Source: Paracoccaceae bacterium (GTDB taxonomy: Bacteria; Pseudomonadota; Alphaproteobacteria; Rhodobacterales; Rhodobacteraceae). From it: a stretch of DNA of 23,845 bases. Positions 1-8,308 of this stretch are shown piece after piece. The stretch is taken from contig RFZH01000014.1 of assembly GCA_009920815.1 (NCBI GenBank), positions 1-23,845 on the forward strand, read 5' to 3'. The position numbers were made by a program, and so were the translations under genes. Under the pieces are notes generated by a model that searched no databases, had not been told where the DNA came from, and saw only the letters and a list, made by a program, of their open reading frames with translations. Position 1 is the stretch's first letter, and each line of letters starts with the position of its first letter.

Positions 1-326
1 TCAAGGGTATGAAGCGGGTTCAGCGACGTCATGGGTTCTTGGAAAATGAAACTAATGTCATTTCCTCGCATCTGCCTAAGTGCTTTCTCTGAGGCTCCGA
101 TCATTTCGCGTCCGTCAAATTTTACAGCCCCGGACACGCTGGAATTTTTCCCCAATAACGATACTGTGCTTAGCGCGGTAACCGATTTTCCCGACCCACT
201 TTCGCCCACCAGGGCGACCACTTCACCACGCGCGATGTCAAATGACACTTTATGCACCACGCGCGATGTCCGCGCCGATTGGGTGAACGAAATTTCTAGA
301 TTTTTCACCGACAATAGTTGTGTCAT
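1..326 (-). CDS. yejF: Peptide ABC transporter ATP-binding protein YejF (N-terminal part, cut by window edge)
   Basis: ATPase subunit of the YejABEF-type peptide importer; it powers uptake across the inner membrane from the cytoplasmic side. About 108 residues are visible from the ATG at 326, and the rest lies beyond position 1. The translation shows a Walker A motif GESGSGKS at residues 41-48 and the Q-loop segment FQEPMTSLNPLHTL at the cut end, which is typical of the Dpp/Opp/Yej ATPase family. The start codon overlaps the stop of the upstream permease gene as ATGA, so translation is probably coupled. In this family YejF usually carries two ATPase domains; only the first is visible here. 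The family call is firm, and the Yej rather than Dpp/Opp assignment rests on the neighbouring permeases and binding protein. Confidence 0.9.
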   Translation of the reverse strand, partial: MTQLLSVKNLEISFTQSARTSRVVHKVSFDIARGEVVALVGESGSGKSVTALSTVSLLGKNSSVSGAVKFDGREMIGASEKALRQMRGNDISFIFQEPMTSLNPLHTL

Positions 327-1435
327 TCGAATGTCTTTCTGGGATCGAACGCATCGCGTACCCCTTCAAAAATGAACACCAAAAGAGCAAGCATAAACGC
401 AAAAGTGAAAAATGCGGTGAAACCCAACCAAGGGGCCTGAAGGTTTTGTTTCGCTTGCAATGTCAGTTCGCCCAGCGACGGTGCCGAGGATGGCAAGCCA
501 AAACCCAAGAAATCTAAACTAGCCAACCCTGCAATGGTTCCTGTCACGATAAAGGGCAGCATTGTCAGGGTCGCGACCATGGCATTTGGCAGCATATGAC
601 GGAACATAATTTTCCAATTCGACACGCCCAGCGCTTTGGCCGCGCGGACATATTCAAGATTGCGCGCCCGCAGAAATTCAGCTCGGACAACCCCAACCAA
701 TCCGATCCAGCCAAATAATACCATCAAGAATACCAGCAACCAAAATCCACGGCCCAATATCGCAAACATGATGATGATGATGTAAAGCGATGGTACAGCC
801 CCCCATATTTCAATCACCCGCTGTAAAATCAAATCGGTTAGTCCACCGAAAAAGCCTTGGATCGCACCAGCGATTATTCCAATCACGCTAGATAGCGTTG
901 TCACAATCAAGGTGAACAAAATCGACAGGCGAAAACCATAAATGATACGTGCCAAAACATCACGCTTGGTGTCGTCGGTTCCCAATAGATTTTGCGAATT
1001 CGGGGGCAAAGGCGCGGCCCCTGCGCGATCAACGGGCGTGTCGTAGGAATACCGAATGGGTGGCCAAATTGCCCAACCTTGTTCGAATTCTGGATGGTCA
1101 AAAGTCTTGTCCGCAACCGATACCAAGATATCGTCGGGCGCATCAAAACAGTCAAGGACGCCACCCGTTGCAATCAAACACTGTACCTCTGGATCGCGAT
1201 ACACCGCTTCGGTCTTGAAATCGCCACCGAATTGAGTTTCGGGATAAAAGTTAAAAATCGGTGTGAAATAATCACCACGATATTTAACAAGAATAGGTTT
1301 ATCGTTTGCCAAAAATTCAGCGAAAAGCGACAACACAAAAAAGAACATAAAAATGATCAGCGACCAATAAGCCCGCCGATTGGCGCGGAAATTCGAGAGA
1401 CGTCTTTGGTTGAGGGCCGAGAGCGCCATAATCAT
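323..1435 (-). CDS. yejE: Peptide ABC transporter permease YejE
   Basis: Inner-membrane permease of the YejABEF peptide importer, 370 aa. It begins with a short cytoplasmic stretch and one transmembrane helix (about residues 24-44). A long periplasmic insert of roughly 120 residues follows, which is a YejE hallmark, and then a block of five hydrophobic helices. The segment GTDDTKRDVLARIIYGFRLS just before the core helices and the EAA-type loop (around EYVRAAKALGVSNWKIMFRH) are characteristic of BPD-type permeases. The ATG at 1435 overlaps the TGA of yejB (ATGA); an ATG two codons later is an alternative start. The gene overlaps yejF by four bases in the same way, which indicates one polycistronic message. 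Confidence 0.93.
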   Translation of the reverse strand: MIMALSALNQRRLSNFRANRRAYWSLIIFMFFFVLSLFAEFLANDKPILVKYRGDYFTPIFNFYPETQFGGDFKTEAVYRDPEVQCLIATGGVLDCFDAPDDILVSVADKTFDHPEFEQGWAIWPPIRYSYDTPVDRAGAAPLPPNSQNLLGTDDTKRDVLARIIYGFRLSILFTLIVTTLSSVIGIIAGAIQGFFGGLTDLILQRVIEIWGAVPSLYIIIIMFAILGRGFWLLVFLMVLFGWIGLVGVVRAEFLRARNLEYVRAAKALGVSNWKIMFRHMLPNAMVATLTMLPFIVTGTIAGLASLDFLGFGLPSSAPSLGELTLQAKQNLQAPWLGFTAFFTFAFMLALLVFIFEGVRDAFDPRKTFE

Positions 1436-2511
1436 CCAACCCTCTTATCAAAGTCGATACGCGGATCAACAAAGACATACATGAGATCAGACAAAATCCC
1501 GACGACTAAGCCCATCAAGCCAAAAATAAACAAGGTTCCAAAAATGACAGGATAGTCACGCGCGACGGCGGCTTCAAAACCAAGCCGCCCTAGCCCGTCA
1601 AGGCTGAATATGGTTTCAATGATCAAGCTAGACCCAAAGAAAACGCCAATGAAAACCGCAGGAAATCCGGCGATCACAATTAACATGGCATTTCTGAAAA
1701 CATGTCCATAAAGGACCGCGCGATCAGACAGCCCCTTGGCTTTGGCTGTCATGACATATTGCTTTTGGATTTCATCTAAAAAACTATTCTTGGTCAATAA
1801 AGTGAGCGTTGCGAAACCTGAGATGGTTGACGCGACGATCGGCAAAGCAATGTGCCAAAAGTAATCACCAATCTTACCCAGAAGTGAAAGGTCCTCGAAC
1901 CCATCCGATGTCAAACCTCGTAATGGAAATATTTGAAAATAAGACCCGCCCGCAAAAACAACCAGTAAGATTATCGCGAACAAAAATCCAGGGATTGCAT
2001 AAGCTAGGATAATAATACCGCTGGTCCAGGTATCAAATGACGTGCCGTCGCGCACCGCCTTGCGGATGCCCAACGGAATAGACACAATATACGCTATAAG
2101 TGTTGACCAAAGACCCAGTGAAATAGAAACTGGCATCTTTTCTAAAACAAGATCAACAACGCTGATCGACCTGAAATAACTTTCGCCAAAGTCGAAACGC
2201 ATATAATTCCAAATCATATTTAGGAACCGTTCCAGCGGTGGCTTGTCAAACCCGAACTCGCGCTCTAGCTCTGCGATGAATTCTGGCGGCAAACCACGTG
2301 CGCCAACATATTTATCGTTGTCCACGTTTTCCATAACATCAGAACCGCCACCGGAAATGGCCTCAAAGACATCCCCCTCGCCCTCCATCTGGGCGATGAT
2401 CTGTTCGATCGGACCACCAGGCACGAATTGAACTAAGGCAAAATTGATAATCATGATACCCAACAAAGTGGGGATCACCAACAACAACCGCCGCGCGATG
2501 TATGCGCCCAT
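1432..2511 (-). CDS. yejB: Peptide ABC transporter permease YejB
   Basis: Second inner-membrane permease of the importer, 359 aa, and partner of YejE. The N-terminus (MGAYIARRLLLVIPTLLGIM) is the classic first helix of DppB/YejB permeases. It is followed by a periplasmic region with an acidic, Gly-rich segment (about residues 40-75, EGEGDVFEAISGGGSD) that is longer than in DppB and typical of YejB. Five more hydrophobic helices follow, with an EAA loop around QKQYVMTAKAKGLSDRAVLYGH. It begins 4 bp after the yejA stop codon and overlaps yejE by four bases, so the gene order is the standard A-B-E-F. Confidence 0.93.
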   Translation of the reverse strand: MGAYIARRLLLVIPTLLGIMIINFALVQFVPGGPIEQIIAQMEGEGDVFEAISGGGSDVMENVDNDKYVGARGLPPEFIAELEREFGFDKPPLERFLNMIWNYMRFDFGESYFRSISVVDLVLEKMPVSISLGLWSTLIAYIVSIPLGIRKAVRDGTSFDTWTSGIIILAYAIPGFLFAIILLVVFAGGSYFQIFPLRGLTSDGFEDLSLLGKIGDYFWHIALPIVASTISGFATLTLLTKNSFLDEIQKQYVMTAKAKGLSDRAVLYGHVFRNAMLIVIAGFPAVFIGVFFGSSLIIETIFSLDGLGRLGFEAAVARDYPVIFGTLFIFGLMGLVVGILSDLMYVFVDPRIDFDKRVG

Positions 2512-2515
2512 GAAT

Positions 2516-4402
2516 TTACCTTAAAATCCCTTGATCTTTTAGTTTTTGCGCTTTGTCAGCGTTGTACCACCAATATCCTAGGTATCCTAGGTCATACGGT
2601 GCAATCTGTTCGGGATGTTCATACATGTCCCAATAGGCAACACGATGAGTGGCATTGTACCATTGTGGTATCCAAAAGCGATAGGCGCGCAATGTGCGAT
2701 CCAACGCGCGCACCGCGGTTTGCAATTCAGATTTGCTTTGCACTGCAAGGATGTTTTCGATCAATGCATCAACAGCTGGGGATTTCAGGCCCATCGAGTT
2801 GAAAACTGATTCATCAGCCGTCGCAGAACCAAAATATTGTTTCAAGCCAGAGCTTGGCTCCAAGGACATCGGAAACTGATCTGTGATCATGTCAAAATCA
2901 TAATTTCGGGTCCGATCGGTATATTGCGCAGGGTCAATTCGATTGTATGTTGCATCAATGCCCGCCGCTCGCAAATTTTCAACAAAGGGCAAGATGACGC
3001 GATCAAAGGTTGGGCTATCTTCAATGATTTCGATCGCAAGCGTTTGCCCATCGGCATTACGGCGTAGACCGTCATCACCAACGACCCAGCCTGCCGCATC
3101 TAACAGCGCACTTGCTTTACGCAGATTGGCGCGATCTGTCGGACGGTTTCCCGAAATTGGCGCCATAATCGCGTCATCTGTTAAGACACCATCAGGCAGC
3201 TGATCTGCCAAGGGTTCCAGTAATGCCAGTTCCTCAACACTCGGCTTGCCCACAGCAGCTAATTCTGAGTTTTCCCAGAATGAATTAATCCGAGCATATT
3301 GGCCATAAAACAATGACTCATTCGACCATTCAAAATTAAATAGGTATCCAAGCGCCTCACGCACGCGGATATCGTTAAACTTTTCACGCCGCAAATTCAT
3401 TGCAAAACTTTGGCCTGTGGCCATTCCCCCATCAGGCAGGGTCTTTTTGATGACATGGCCATCCGCCAACGCTGGAAAATCATAGGCGGTTGCCCATTGC
3501 TTTGAACTGTTTTCAACACGGAAAGTGTATTCACCAGACTTGAACGCTTCGAACGCGGCATTGCTGTCCGCAAAATATTCAATACGGATAGTGTCAAAAT
3601 TGTTTTGACCCTTGGTGATTGCCAACCCATCACCCCAGTAATCTGGATTACGTTTATAGGTGATCGAACTGTTGATTTCATAACCGTCAAGGACATAGGG
3701 ACCAGAACCTAACGGAATTTCCATCCGCGATTCATCCAGTTTGGCACCCGTCTTTTCAAACCACGCCTTTGACATGACAGGCAGCCCGCCAACCATCGGG
3801 ATTGCGTCGCGCTTTGATGCCTCTTGTGTGAAAGTGTATTTGATCGTGTGGGCGTCAATAACTTCGACGGATTGTACGACTTGCGCCAGCACGGCACGAT
3901 AGCTTGGCAAACCGTCATTCAAAAATAATTCGTAAGTAAATTTTGCATCTTCTGCTGTCAGAGCAGAACCGTCAGAAAACCGCGCTTCGGGGCGAATGTG
4001 GAAAATAACCCAAGCTTGGTCGCTTGGATATTCAATGGAGTGGGCGAGCAGGCCATATTGTGACCCTACCTCGTCAGCCGTCCCTGTTAACAGGCTTTCA
4101 AATGGTGCCGATGACAAGGCACCCGCGCGCCCTTTGCGCGAATAAGGATTCATAGAATCAAACGTACCCGGCGCCCAAATCGAAATATCGCCACCCTTGG
4201 GCGCGTTAGGGTTTACGTAATCAAGGTGCGCAAAATCAGAGGGATATTTCAATTCACCGAAAAAATTATATCCGTGGGAAACAACTGTTTCTTGTGATTT
4301 GCCCAAAGTGGGCACCAAGGTAAAGACAGATAACACCAAGGCCGATAGAACCAAACGTGCATTAGTAAAATTAGGAATCGCAATAAAAGTCGCTTTGGTC
4401 AT
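2516..4402 (-). CDS. yejA: Periplasmic peptide-binding protein YejA (SBP_bac_5 family)
   Basis: Extracellular solute-binding protein that captures substrate, probably short peptides, for YejBEF; about 628 aa. I chose the ATG at 4402 rather than the ORF's first ATG at 4486. A good ribosome-binding site (GGGGAG) lies 8 bases upstream of it, and translation from there opens with a Sec-type signal peptide (basic MTK start, hydrophobic run LVLSALVLSVFTLVP, cleavage around residue 35-38). The upstream 84 bases encode a non-signal-like stretch. Family hallmarks are the early YPSDFAHLDYVNPNAPKGG, the IRPEARFSDGSALTAED block, and the C-terminal end with WWYNADKAQKLKDQGILR. First gene of the yejABEF operon. 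Exact substrates cannot be told from sequence. Confidence 0.92.
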   Translation of the reverse strand: MTKATFIAIPNFTNARLVLSALVLSVFTLVPTLGKSQETVVSHGYNFFGELKYPSDFAHLDYVNPNAPKGGDISIWAPGTFDSMNPYSRKGRAGALSSAPFESLLTGTADEVGSQYGLLAHSIEYPSDQAWVIFHIRPEARFSDGSALTAEDAKFTYELFLNDGLPSYRAVLAQVVQSVEVIDAHTIKYTFTQEASKRDAIPMVGGLPVMSKAWFEKTGAKLDESRMEIPLGSGPYVLDGYEINSSITYKRNPDYWGDGLAITKGQNNFDTIRIEYFADSNAAFEAFKSGEYTFRVENSSKQWATAYDFPALADGHVIKKTLPDGGMATGQSFAMNLRREKFNDIRVREALGYLFNFEWSNESLFYGQYARINSFWENSELAAVGKPSVEELALLEPLADQLPDGVLTDDAIMAPISGNRPTDRANLRKASALLDAAGWVVGDDGLRRNADGQTLAIEIIEDSPTFDRVILPFVENLRAAGIDATYNRIDPAQYTDRTRNYDFDMITDQFPMSLEPSSGLKQYFGSATADESVFNSMGLKSPAVDALIENILAVQSKSELQTAVRALDRTLRAYRFWIPQWYNATHRVAYWDMYEHPEQIAPYDLGYLGYWWYNADKAQKLKDQGILR

Positions 4403-4486
4403 TTGATAGCTCCCCGTTTTTTTATAAGCTAGTGCGAAGCCATGAGGGTATTCAAGACCATTCAAGAAGCTGTGAACACAAATCAT

Positions 4487-4517
4487 AAAAAAAGCCGCGT
4501 GATAACGCGGCTTTTTT
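4487..4517 (-). terminator. Intrinsic terminator after cycM
   Basis: The stem AAAAAAGCCGCGT / ACGCGGCTTTTTT around a GATA loop, read on the minus strand, ends in a run of seven T. It sits 25 bases past the cycM stop codon and about 85 bases before the yejA start, so it should separate the two minus-strand transcripts. The A-tract on the other side makes it potentially bidirectional, but no plus-strand gene ends here. Confidence 0.9.
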
Positions 4518-4541
4518 AATCAAATTGAACGATCCGCAGGA

Positions 4542-5060
4542 TCAGTTGCCGATTGTCGCAAGATAAGCAACCAAGTTCGCACGGTCATCAACGTTTTTCA
4601 AACCGGCAAAACCCATTTTTGTACCTGGTGCATAGCTCTTGGGATTGGCCAAGAAACCGTTTAGGTGATCGGCATCCCAAACGTCAGCAACCGCAACAAG
4701 TGCGCCAGAGTAACCATAGCCGGCAACAGAGCCAACAGCACGGTCAACAACCCCAAAAAGATGCGGGCCAGTGCCGTTTGCACCGTCTTCTAGTTTGTGA
4801 CAGGCTTTACACTTACCAAACACCTTTTCACCTTTTGCTGAGTCAGCAGCAGCAACCAGTGCAGCGAAGTCCACTTCTTCTTCTTCGCCTGCGTCTTCTT
4901 CTTCGACATCGACTGCAATTTCGTAACCCGCTGCATGCTCTTCGCCGTGGCCACTTGGCCCAACGTGATAAAGCGTTTCTGCTGCCCAGTTACCCAACAA
5001 GAAAATCAATAAAGCGCCGCAAAAGCCACCGATGATTTTGGTGAATGTCATTGTGTCCAT
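4542..5060 (-). CDS. cycM: Membrane-anchored cytochrome c (CycM / c552 type)
   Basis: Electron carrier tethered to the inner membrane and acting in the periplasm, by family knowledge between the bc1 complex and a terminal oxidase. The 172-aa protein has an uncleaved N-terminal anchor (about residues 8-27). A very acidic linker (residues 51-64, mostly Glu/Asp) follows, then a class I cytochrome c domain. The haem site CKACH is at residues 84-88, the probable axial Met is M149 in PGTKMGF, and the C-terminal helix is LVAYLATIGN. The length fits Paracoccus-type c552. The acidic linker is encoded by a TTC/TCT microsatellite-like run on the plus strand. A start at M4 is possible. Single-gene transcript with its own terminator, divergent from pheA. 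Confidence 0.9.
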   Translation of the reverse strand: MDTMTFTKIIGGFCGALLIFLLGNWAAETLYHVGPSGHGEEHAAGYEIAVDVEEEDAGEEEEVDFAALVAAADSAKGEKVFGKCKACHKLEDGANGTGPHLFGVVDRAVGSVAGYGYSGALVAVADVWDADHLNGFLANPKSYAPGTKMGFAGLKNVDDRANLVAYLATIGN

Positions 5061-5173
5061 AGCTCGTCATTCCATCTGCTAATGTTTGGACGCTTTCTAT
5101 CCTCTTCCAACCACGTTATGCAAGGTGTACTACCGCGACGAAACGACCAAGATTGATAAAAAACGGAAAAAAG

Positions 5174-6007
5174 ATGACAAAATATATCGCATTCCAAGGT
5201 GAACTGGGCGCATATGGCCATGAGGCATGTCATTCAGCCGACCCGGCGATGACGCCATTACCGTGTAAAACTTTTGATGACGTCATCACTGCGATGCGTA
5301 CGCAAAAGGCTGATCTCGCTGTTTTGCCCGTTGAAAATTCTACATATGGACGCGTGGCAGATATTCATCGCCTGTTACCAGAATCCGGTTTACACATTGT
5401 CGGCGAGGTTTTTATCCGGGTCCGTATCTCGTTAATGGCGTTGCCGGGCGTAAGGCTAGATGATATCCAAAAAGTACGCGCGCACCTTGTTTTGCTGCCT
5501 CAGGCTAAGTCATTCTTAGATAAACATAATATAGCCTCAGAAGCAGCCGCCGATAGTGCAGGCGCGGCGGCAGAGCTGGCGAAATCCGATGACCGAACCA
5601 GCGGCGTTCTAGCGTCCGAACTGGCTGCGCAGGCATATGGATTAAATGTCTTGGCAAGTGACATAGAAGACTATGGCCACAACACAACACGATTTTTGGT
5701 CATGTCGCGCACCCCTGACCACAGCCGTCGTAGCGGCAAAACCATGATGACAACTTTTGTATTTCAAGTGCGTAATATACCGGCCGCGCTGTACAAAGCG
5801 ATGGGGGGATTTGCGACAAACGGTGTCAACATGACTAAGCTGGAAAGCTATATGGTAGGTGGATCTTTCACCGCGACACAATTTTATGCTGACATCGAAG
5901 GACATCCAGAGGACCCCAACGTTGCACTCGCACTGGAAGAATTAGACTACTTCACTGATTCGCTGCACATTCTTGGCGTTTACCCAGCACACCGTCTGCG
6001 TGATTAA
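5174..6007 (+). CDS. pheA: Prephenate dehydratase
   Basis: Cytoplasmic enzyme that converts prephenate to phenylpyruvate in phenylalanine synthesis; 277 aa, monofunctional (no chorismate mutase domain). The catalytic domain spans roughly residues 1-180, with the PVENS segment at 53-57 and the TRF catalytic motif at 172-174 (NTTRFLVM). A C-terminal ACT regulatory domain (about 193-265, including RNIPAALYKAM and MTKLESYMVGG) should sense phenylalanine. I prefer the ATG at 5174, with GGAAA just upstream, over an upstream in-frame TTG at 5153, because the family starts at this point. Transcribed divergently from cycM across a 113-bp gap and apparently monocistronic. Confidence 0.95.
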   Translation: MTKYIAFQGELGAYGHEACHSADPAMTPLPCKTFDDVITAMRTQKADLAVLPVENSTYGRVADIHRLLPESGLHIVGEVFIRVRISLMALPGVRLDDIQKVRAHLVLLPQAKSFLDKHNIASEAAADSAGAAAELAKSDDRTSGVLASELAAQAYGLNVLASDIEDYGHNTTRFLVMSRTPDHSRRSGKTMMTTFVFQVRNIPAALYKAMGGFATNGVNMTKLESYMVGGSFTATQFYADIEGHPEDPNVALALEELDYFTDSLHILGVYPAHRLRD

Positions 6008-6036
6008 AACGAACACGGCCAACAACACGTAGTGAA

Positions 6037-6056
6037 AAGGGATCAGTCAAATCCCT
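6037..6056. terminator. Weak bidirectional stem-loop between pheA and the SRPBCC pseudogene
   Basis: A six-base stem AGGGAT / ATCCCT with a seven-base loop lies 30 bases after the pheA stop and overlaps the last bases of the converging SRPBCC reading frame. On the minus strand it is followed by TTTTC, on the plus strand by a pyrimidine-rich CTTCT. It is a plausible but weak terminator for either side. Confidence 0.4.
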
Positions 6057-6501
6057 CTTCTAACCTGATTGCAAAAGTCTCTAGCCGACGCGCAAAGCGT
6101 CGGTTGAATTTCGAGCGGGCCAATTTCATTGAATGAACAAGTAAACGCCCAGACAGTGATTTTGGTTGAAGCACAGAGTCTACTTTTAATCGGGTCTGCG
6201 TACGCGATAACGGAATCACGTCTATGCGCATTTTTCCAGCCATCGTAGGATTTTGTGCATCAAATACCAATGTGTTTGGCACATCCGCCTCAACCAAGGT
6301 CAAATCAACAATGCGATCTTTACCGCGCAATGGGTAACCAATCTGCCACTTGATTCCGTCTATGATATCGTCACCTTCGTCCAAACGGCGTACACGCGCG
6401 CCGCGTTTGATTGCGATACGCTCAAACTTTTCGAACTCTGAAAGTCAATCAAAGACAATATCTTGCGATAATTTAAGATCGTAATGTGACGAAAACTTCA
6501 T
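6043..6501 (-). pseudogene. SRPBCC-family gene interrupted by one in-frame TGA
   Basis: From the ATG at 6501, with a good ribosome-binding site (AAGGGG, 5 bases upstream), the frame reads 18 codons and hits TGA at 6445-6447. The same frame then continues without another stop to 6043, giving 152 codons in all counting the stop position. The residues on both sides (MKFSSHYDLKLSQDIVFD, then LSEFEKFERIAIKRGARVRR) join into one coherent protein. It resembles the small SRPBCC/START-like proteins common in Rhodobacteraceae: N-terminal MKFSS, a central IGYPLRGKDR, and a C-terminal basic region ending FARRLETFAIRLEEGFD. A one-base change (e.g. TGG to TGA) would explain it. A shortened product from an internal TTG at 6384 is conceivable but would lack the first strand and helix. 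No known function. It lies downstream of nudC on the same strand, 35 bases away. Confidence 0.8.
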
Positions 6502-6536
6502 CTTTGCCCCTTACACACTCGTCAACTCATATCTCA

Positions 6537-7484
6537 TTACAGACGATTAGCAACCCAATTCCGAATCAAATAATGGGCGATTGACCCCGGGCGCGCAGGA
6601 AAAATTGATACATCGTTCCCAGCCAATATATCCAACATCCGAGACTTGGAAACCCAAAGAGCGTTTTCAATTTCAGCCGGATCAATCGTGATTTCACGAC
6701 TTTGCGCAACACCGTGACAGCCAAACATCAATGAATTTGGAAAGGCCCAAGGTTGGCTTGCCACATAACGAACATCGCCAACACGAATGTTTGTTTCTTC
6801 ATACACTTCGCGGCGAACAGCGGCTTCGATGGTTTCTCCGGGTTCTACAAAGCCTGCCAGACAGGAATACATTCCCTGTGGCCAAGGATGGGATCGCCCC
6901 AATAAAATGTCATTACCAGATGTAATCAACATAATGACAACCGGATCAGTGCGCGGGAAATGCGATGCATTGCAAGTTGGGCAAGTACGTTGCCACCCAG
7001 ATTGAACCATTTCCGACGGGTTCCCACACTTTGCGCAATATTTGTGGGAATGATGCCAATGAAACATTGCTTTTGCGGTCGCGATAAGCTCTGCCTCGCG
7101 CGGCGTAAAGTTCATTAATAAACTGCGCGGCTCTGCGAAAACGATCGTATTTGGGAATTCTGGATGAACCTGATGCGTCGGATCGAAAAACACATCCTGT
7201 GGCGGCAAATCTTGTTCAGTTGGCTGCCACCTCGAAATATCAAAGGCAAACAAGGGGCCGTCATCATCGATACCTAAAAAGATATGCTCTGCATTCGCTA
7301 GGACCGAATTATTTGCAGTGACAAAATGCAGCTTACTTTCCCGAGCTAGATCAATAAGAACTTTGCCCCGCCACAAAACCACAGAACGATCTTGCGCCTT
7401 AGGAATTGCGTCTTGTGTTCCGCGCAATTGTGCCGCGCGATCAAGCCCTGAACCAGCAAATGTAAGAGCAAATTGGTCGATCAT
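6537..7484 (-). CDS. nudC: NADH pyrophosphatase / NAD-cap hydrolase NudC
   Basis: Nudix enzyme that splits NAD(H) into NMN(H) and AMP and, in characterised homologues, removes NAD caps from RNA. From the chosen ATG at 7484 it is 315 aa. AGGG lies 7 bases upstream; an earlier ATG at 7499 would place the ribosome-binding site inside the gene. Visible elements are a four-Cys zinc ribbon (C150, C153, C168, C171), the Nudix box at residues 211-233 (GFVEPGETIE, then REVYEETNI) and the NudC signature SQPWAFPNS at 243-251. All expected catalytic Glu residues are present. The gene runs toward the SRPBCC pseudogene and is back-to-back with the SRP RNA gene. Confidence 0.95.
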   Translation of the reverse strand: MIDQFALTFAGSGLDRAAQLRGTQDAIPKAQDRSVVLWRGKVLIDLARESKLHFVTANNSVLANAEHIFLGIDDDGPLFAFDISRWQPTEQDLPPQDVFFDPTHQVHPEFPNTIVFAEPRSLLMNFTPREAELIATAKAMFHWHHSHKYCAKCGNPSEMVQSGWQRTCPTCNASHFPRTDPVVIMLITSGNDILLGRSHPWPQGMYSCLAGFVEPGETIEAAVRREVYEETNIRVGDVRYVASQPWAFPNSLMFGCHGVAQSREITIDPAEIENALWVSKSRMLDILAGNDVSIFPARPGSIAHYLIRNWVANRL

Positions 7485-7567
7485 TTTGATACCCTTCATT
7501 TTTTCGCATTAATGGCACGTAAATCACTTAAATTACAATGTGCCGGAACACGATTGACGAAAGCGGC

Positions 7568-7596
7568 TTGCATTTTTCTATATGACATCCTATCTG
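7568..7596 (+). promoter_or_regulatory. Candidate sigma-70 promoter of the SRP RNA gene
   Basis: A -35-like TTGCAT (7568-7573) and a -10-like TATCTG (7591-7596) are separated by exactly 17 bases. The predicted start falls at about 7602-7604, matching the 5' end of the SRP RNA stem. A second TTGACG at 7554-7559 has no well-placed -10 partner for this start. Read by eye. Confidence 0.55.
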
Positions 7597-7601
7597 CATC
7601 C

Positions 7602-7703
7602 ACGAGAGGTTGGCGCGGGCAAGCATCTCGCCAACTCGGTCAGGTCCGGAAGGAAGCAGCCGTAACGAGTCCCGCTTGGGTCGATGTCCAGCCTCTCACC
7701 TTT
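7602..7703 (+). ncRNA. ffs: Signal recognition particle RNA, small bacterial (4.5S) type
   Basis: RNA core of the signal recognition particle; it binds Ffh and targets membrane proteins to the Sec translocon. The universally conserved apical segment GGTCAGGTCCGGAAGGAAGC starts at about 7639. The terminal stem pairs GAGAGG (7604-7609) with CCTCTC (7692-7697), closing a roughly 100-nt hairpin of the usual 4.5S length. It ends in a short T-run (7701-7704) that probably serves as part of the terminator. The neighbouring dnaX-ybaB-recR genes are a common companion of ffs in bacteria. End positions are estimated from the pairing. Confidence 0.95.
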
Positions 7704-7726
7704 TCAATTGATCGCGAAGAGCACAG

Positions 7727-8212
7727 TCACCTAACGGTGGTTGACCAAGTTAATTGATCTTCGGTTTCAATCGCGCAGGCGCGAATTTCACGTAACCTAG
7801 CCAATGCAGTATCAGCGTTTTCTCCAAGCTCGACCATTATCCTAGTCGCAGCCATACCCGATCGCCCACAGCCGCCATAACAATGGATCAAAACGCGGCC
7901 GCCTTGTTGCAAGATAGTATGTGCAAGTGGGACCGTGGCCAACCACAGCTGTTCAATTTCGTCATCGGGCGTGCCAAAATCTTTCACGGGAACCAAGAGC
8001 CACTTAATATCAATTTGGGCGAGCATGTCCGGCAACACATCTGCGCCTTTGCTGCGCAATTCATCAATTGGGGTCATCGATATGACCAAATCCGTTTTCC
8101 ACGCTGCAATTGTTGCGACATCCTCCCCAAGCGCACCTGTTCGCCCCGGCATCTGGGAAATGCCCAATTCCCCCTTCCCAACATTAAGTGAGAATATCTT
8201 GAATTGTTCCAT
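7727..8212 (-). CDS. Dual-specificity / tyrosine phosphatase-family protein
   Basis: A 161-aa cytoplasmic protein with the Cys-phosphatase active-site loop HCYGGCGRSG (H110, C111, R117; HCx5R). An upstream Asp in VKDFGTPDD (D78) is well placed as the general acid, so an active phosphomonoesterase is likely. No signal peptide or transmembrane helix is seen, and the single domain fits the small bacterial DSP group. The substrate (phosphoprotein, nucleotide or other) cannot be deduced. It is divergent from dnaX with a 96-bp gap and faces the end of ffs with about 24 bases between them, suggesting an independent single-gene transcript. Confidence 0.85.
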   Translation of the reverse strand: MEQFKIFSLNVGKGELGISQMPGRTGALGEDVATIAAWKTDLVISMTPIDELRSKGADVLPDMLAQIDIKWLLVPVKDFGTPDDEIEQLWLATVPLAHTILQQGGRVLIHCYGGCGRSGMAATRIMVELGENADTALARLREIRACAIETEDQLTWSTTVR

Positions 8213-8308
8213 GAATAACCCATTTTTTTTTGATGCAGCCTCATCCTCTCTGGACCTCAGGGCAGCAAGCGCTTAGCTTAGGCCTAACATATCAAAACGA
8301 GAGACACC

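Noticed and set aside
992..1555. 187-aa plus-strand ORF opposite yejE/yejB
   Set aside because: Antisense shadow spanning the junction of two well-supported permease genes; composition not protein-like.
4403..4486. Longer N-terminus for YejA
   Set aside because: The signal peptide and ribosome-binding site both point to the ATG at 4402; the extra 28 residues are not signal-like.
4553..5035. Long plus-strand ORF opposite cycM
   Set aside because: Gln/His/Arg-rich shadow produced by the repeats of the cytochrome gene; no family features.
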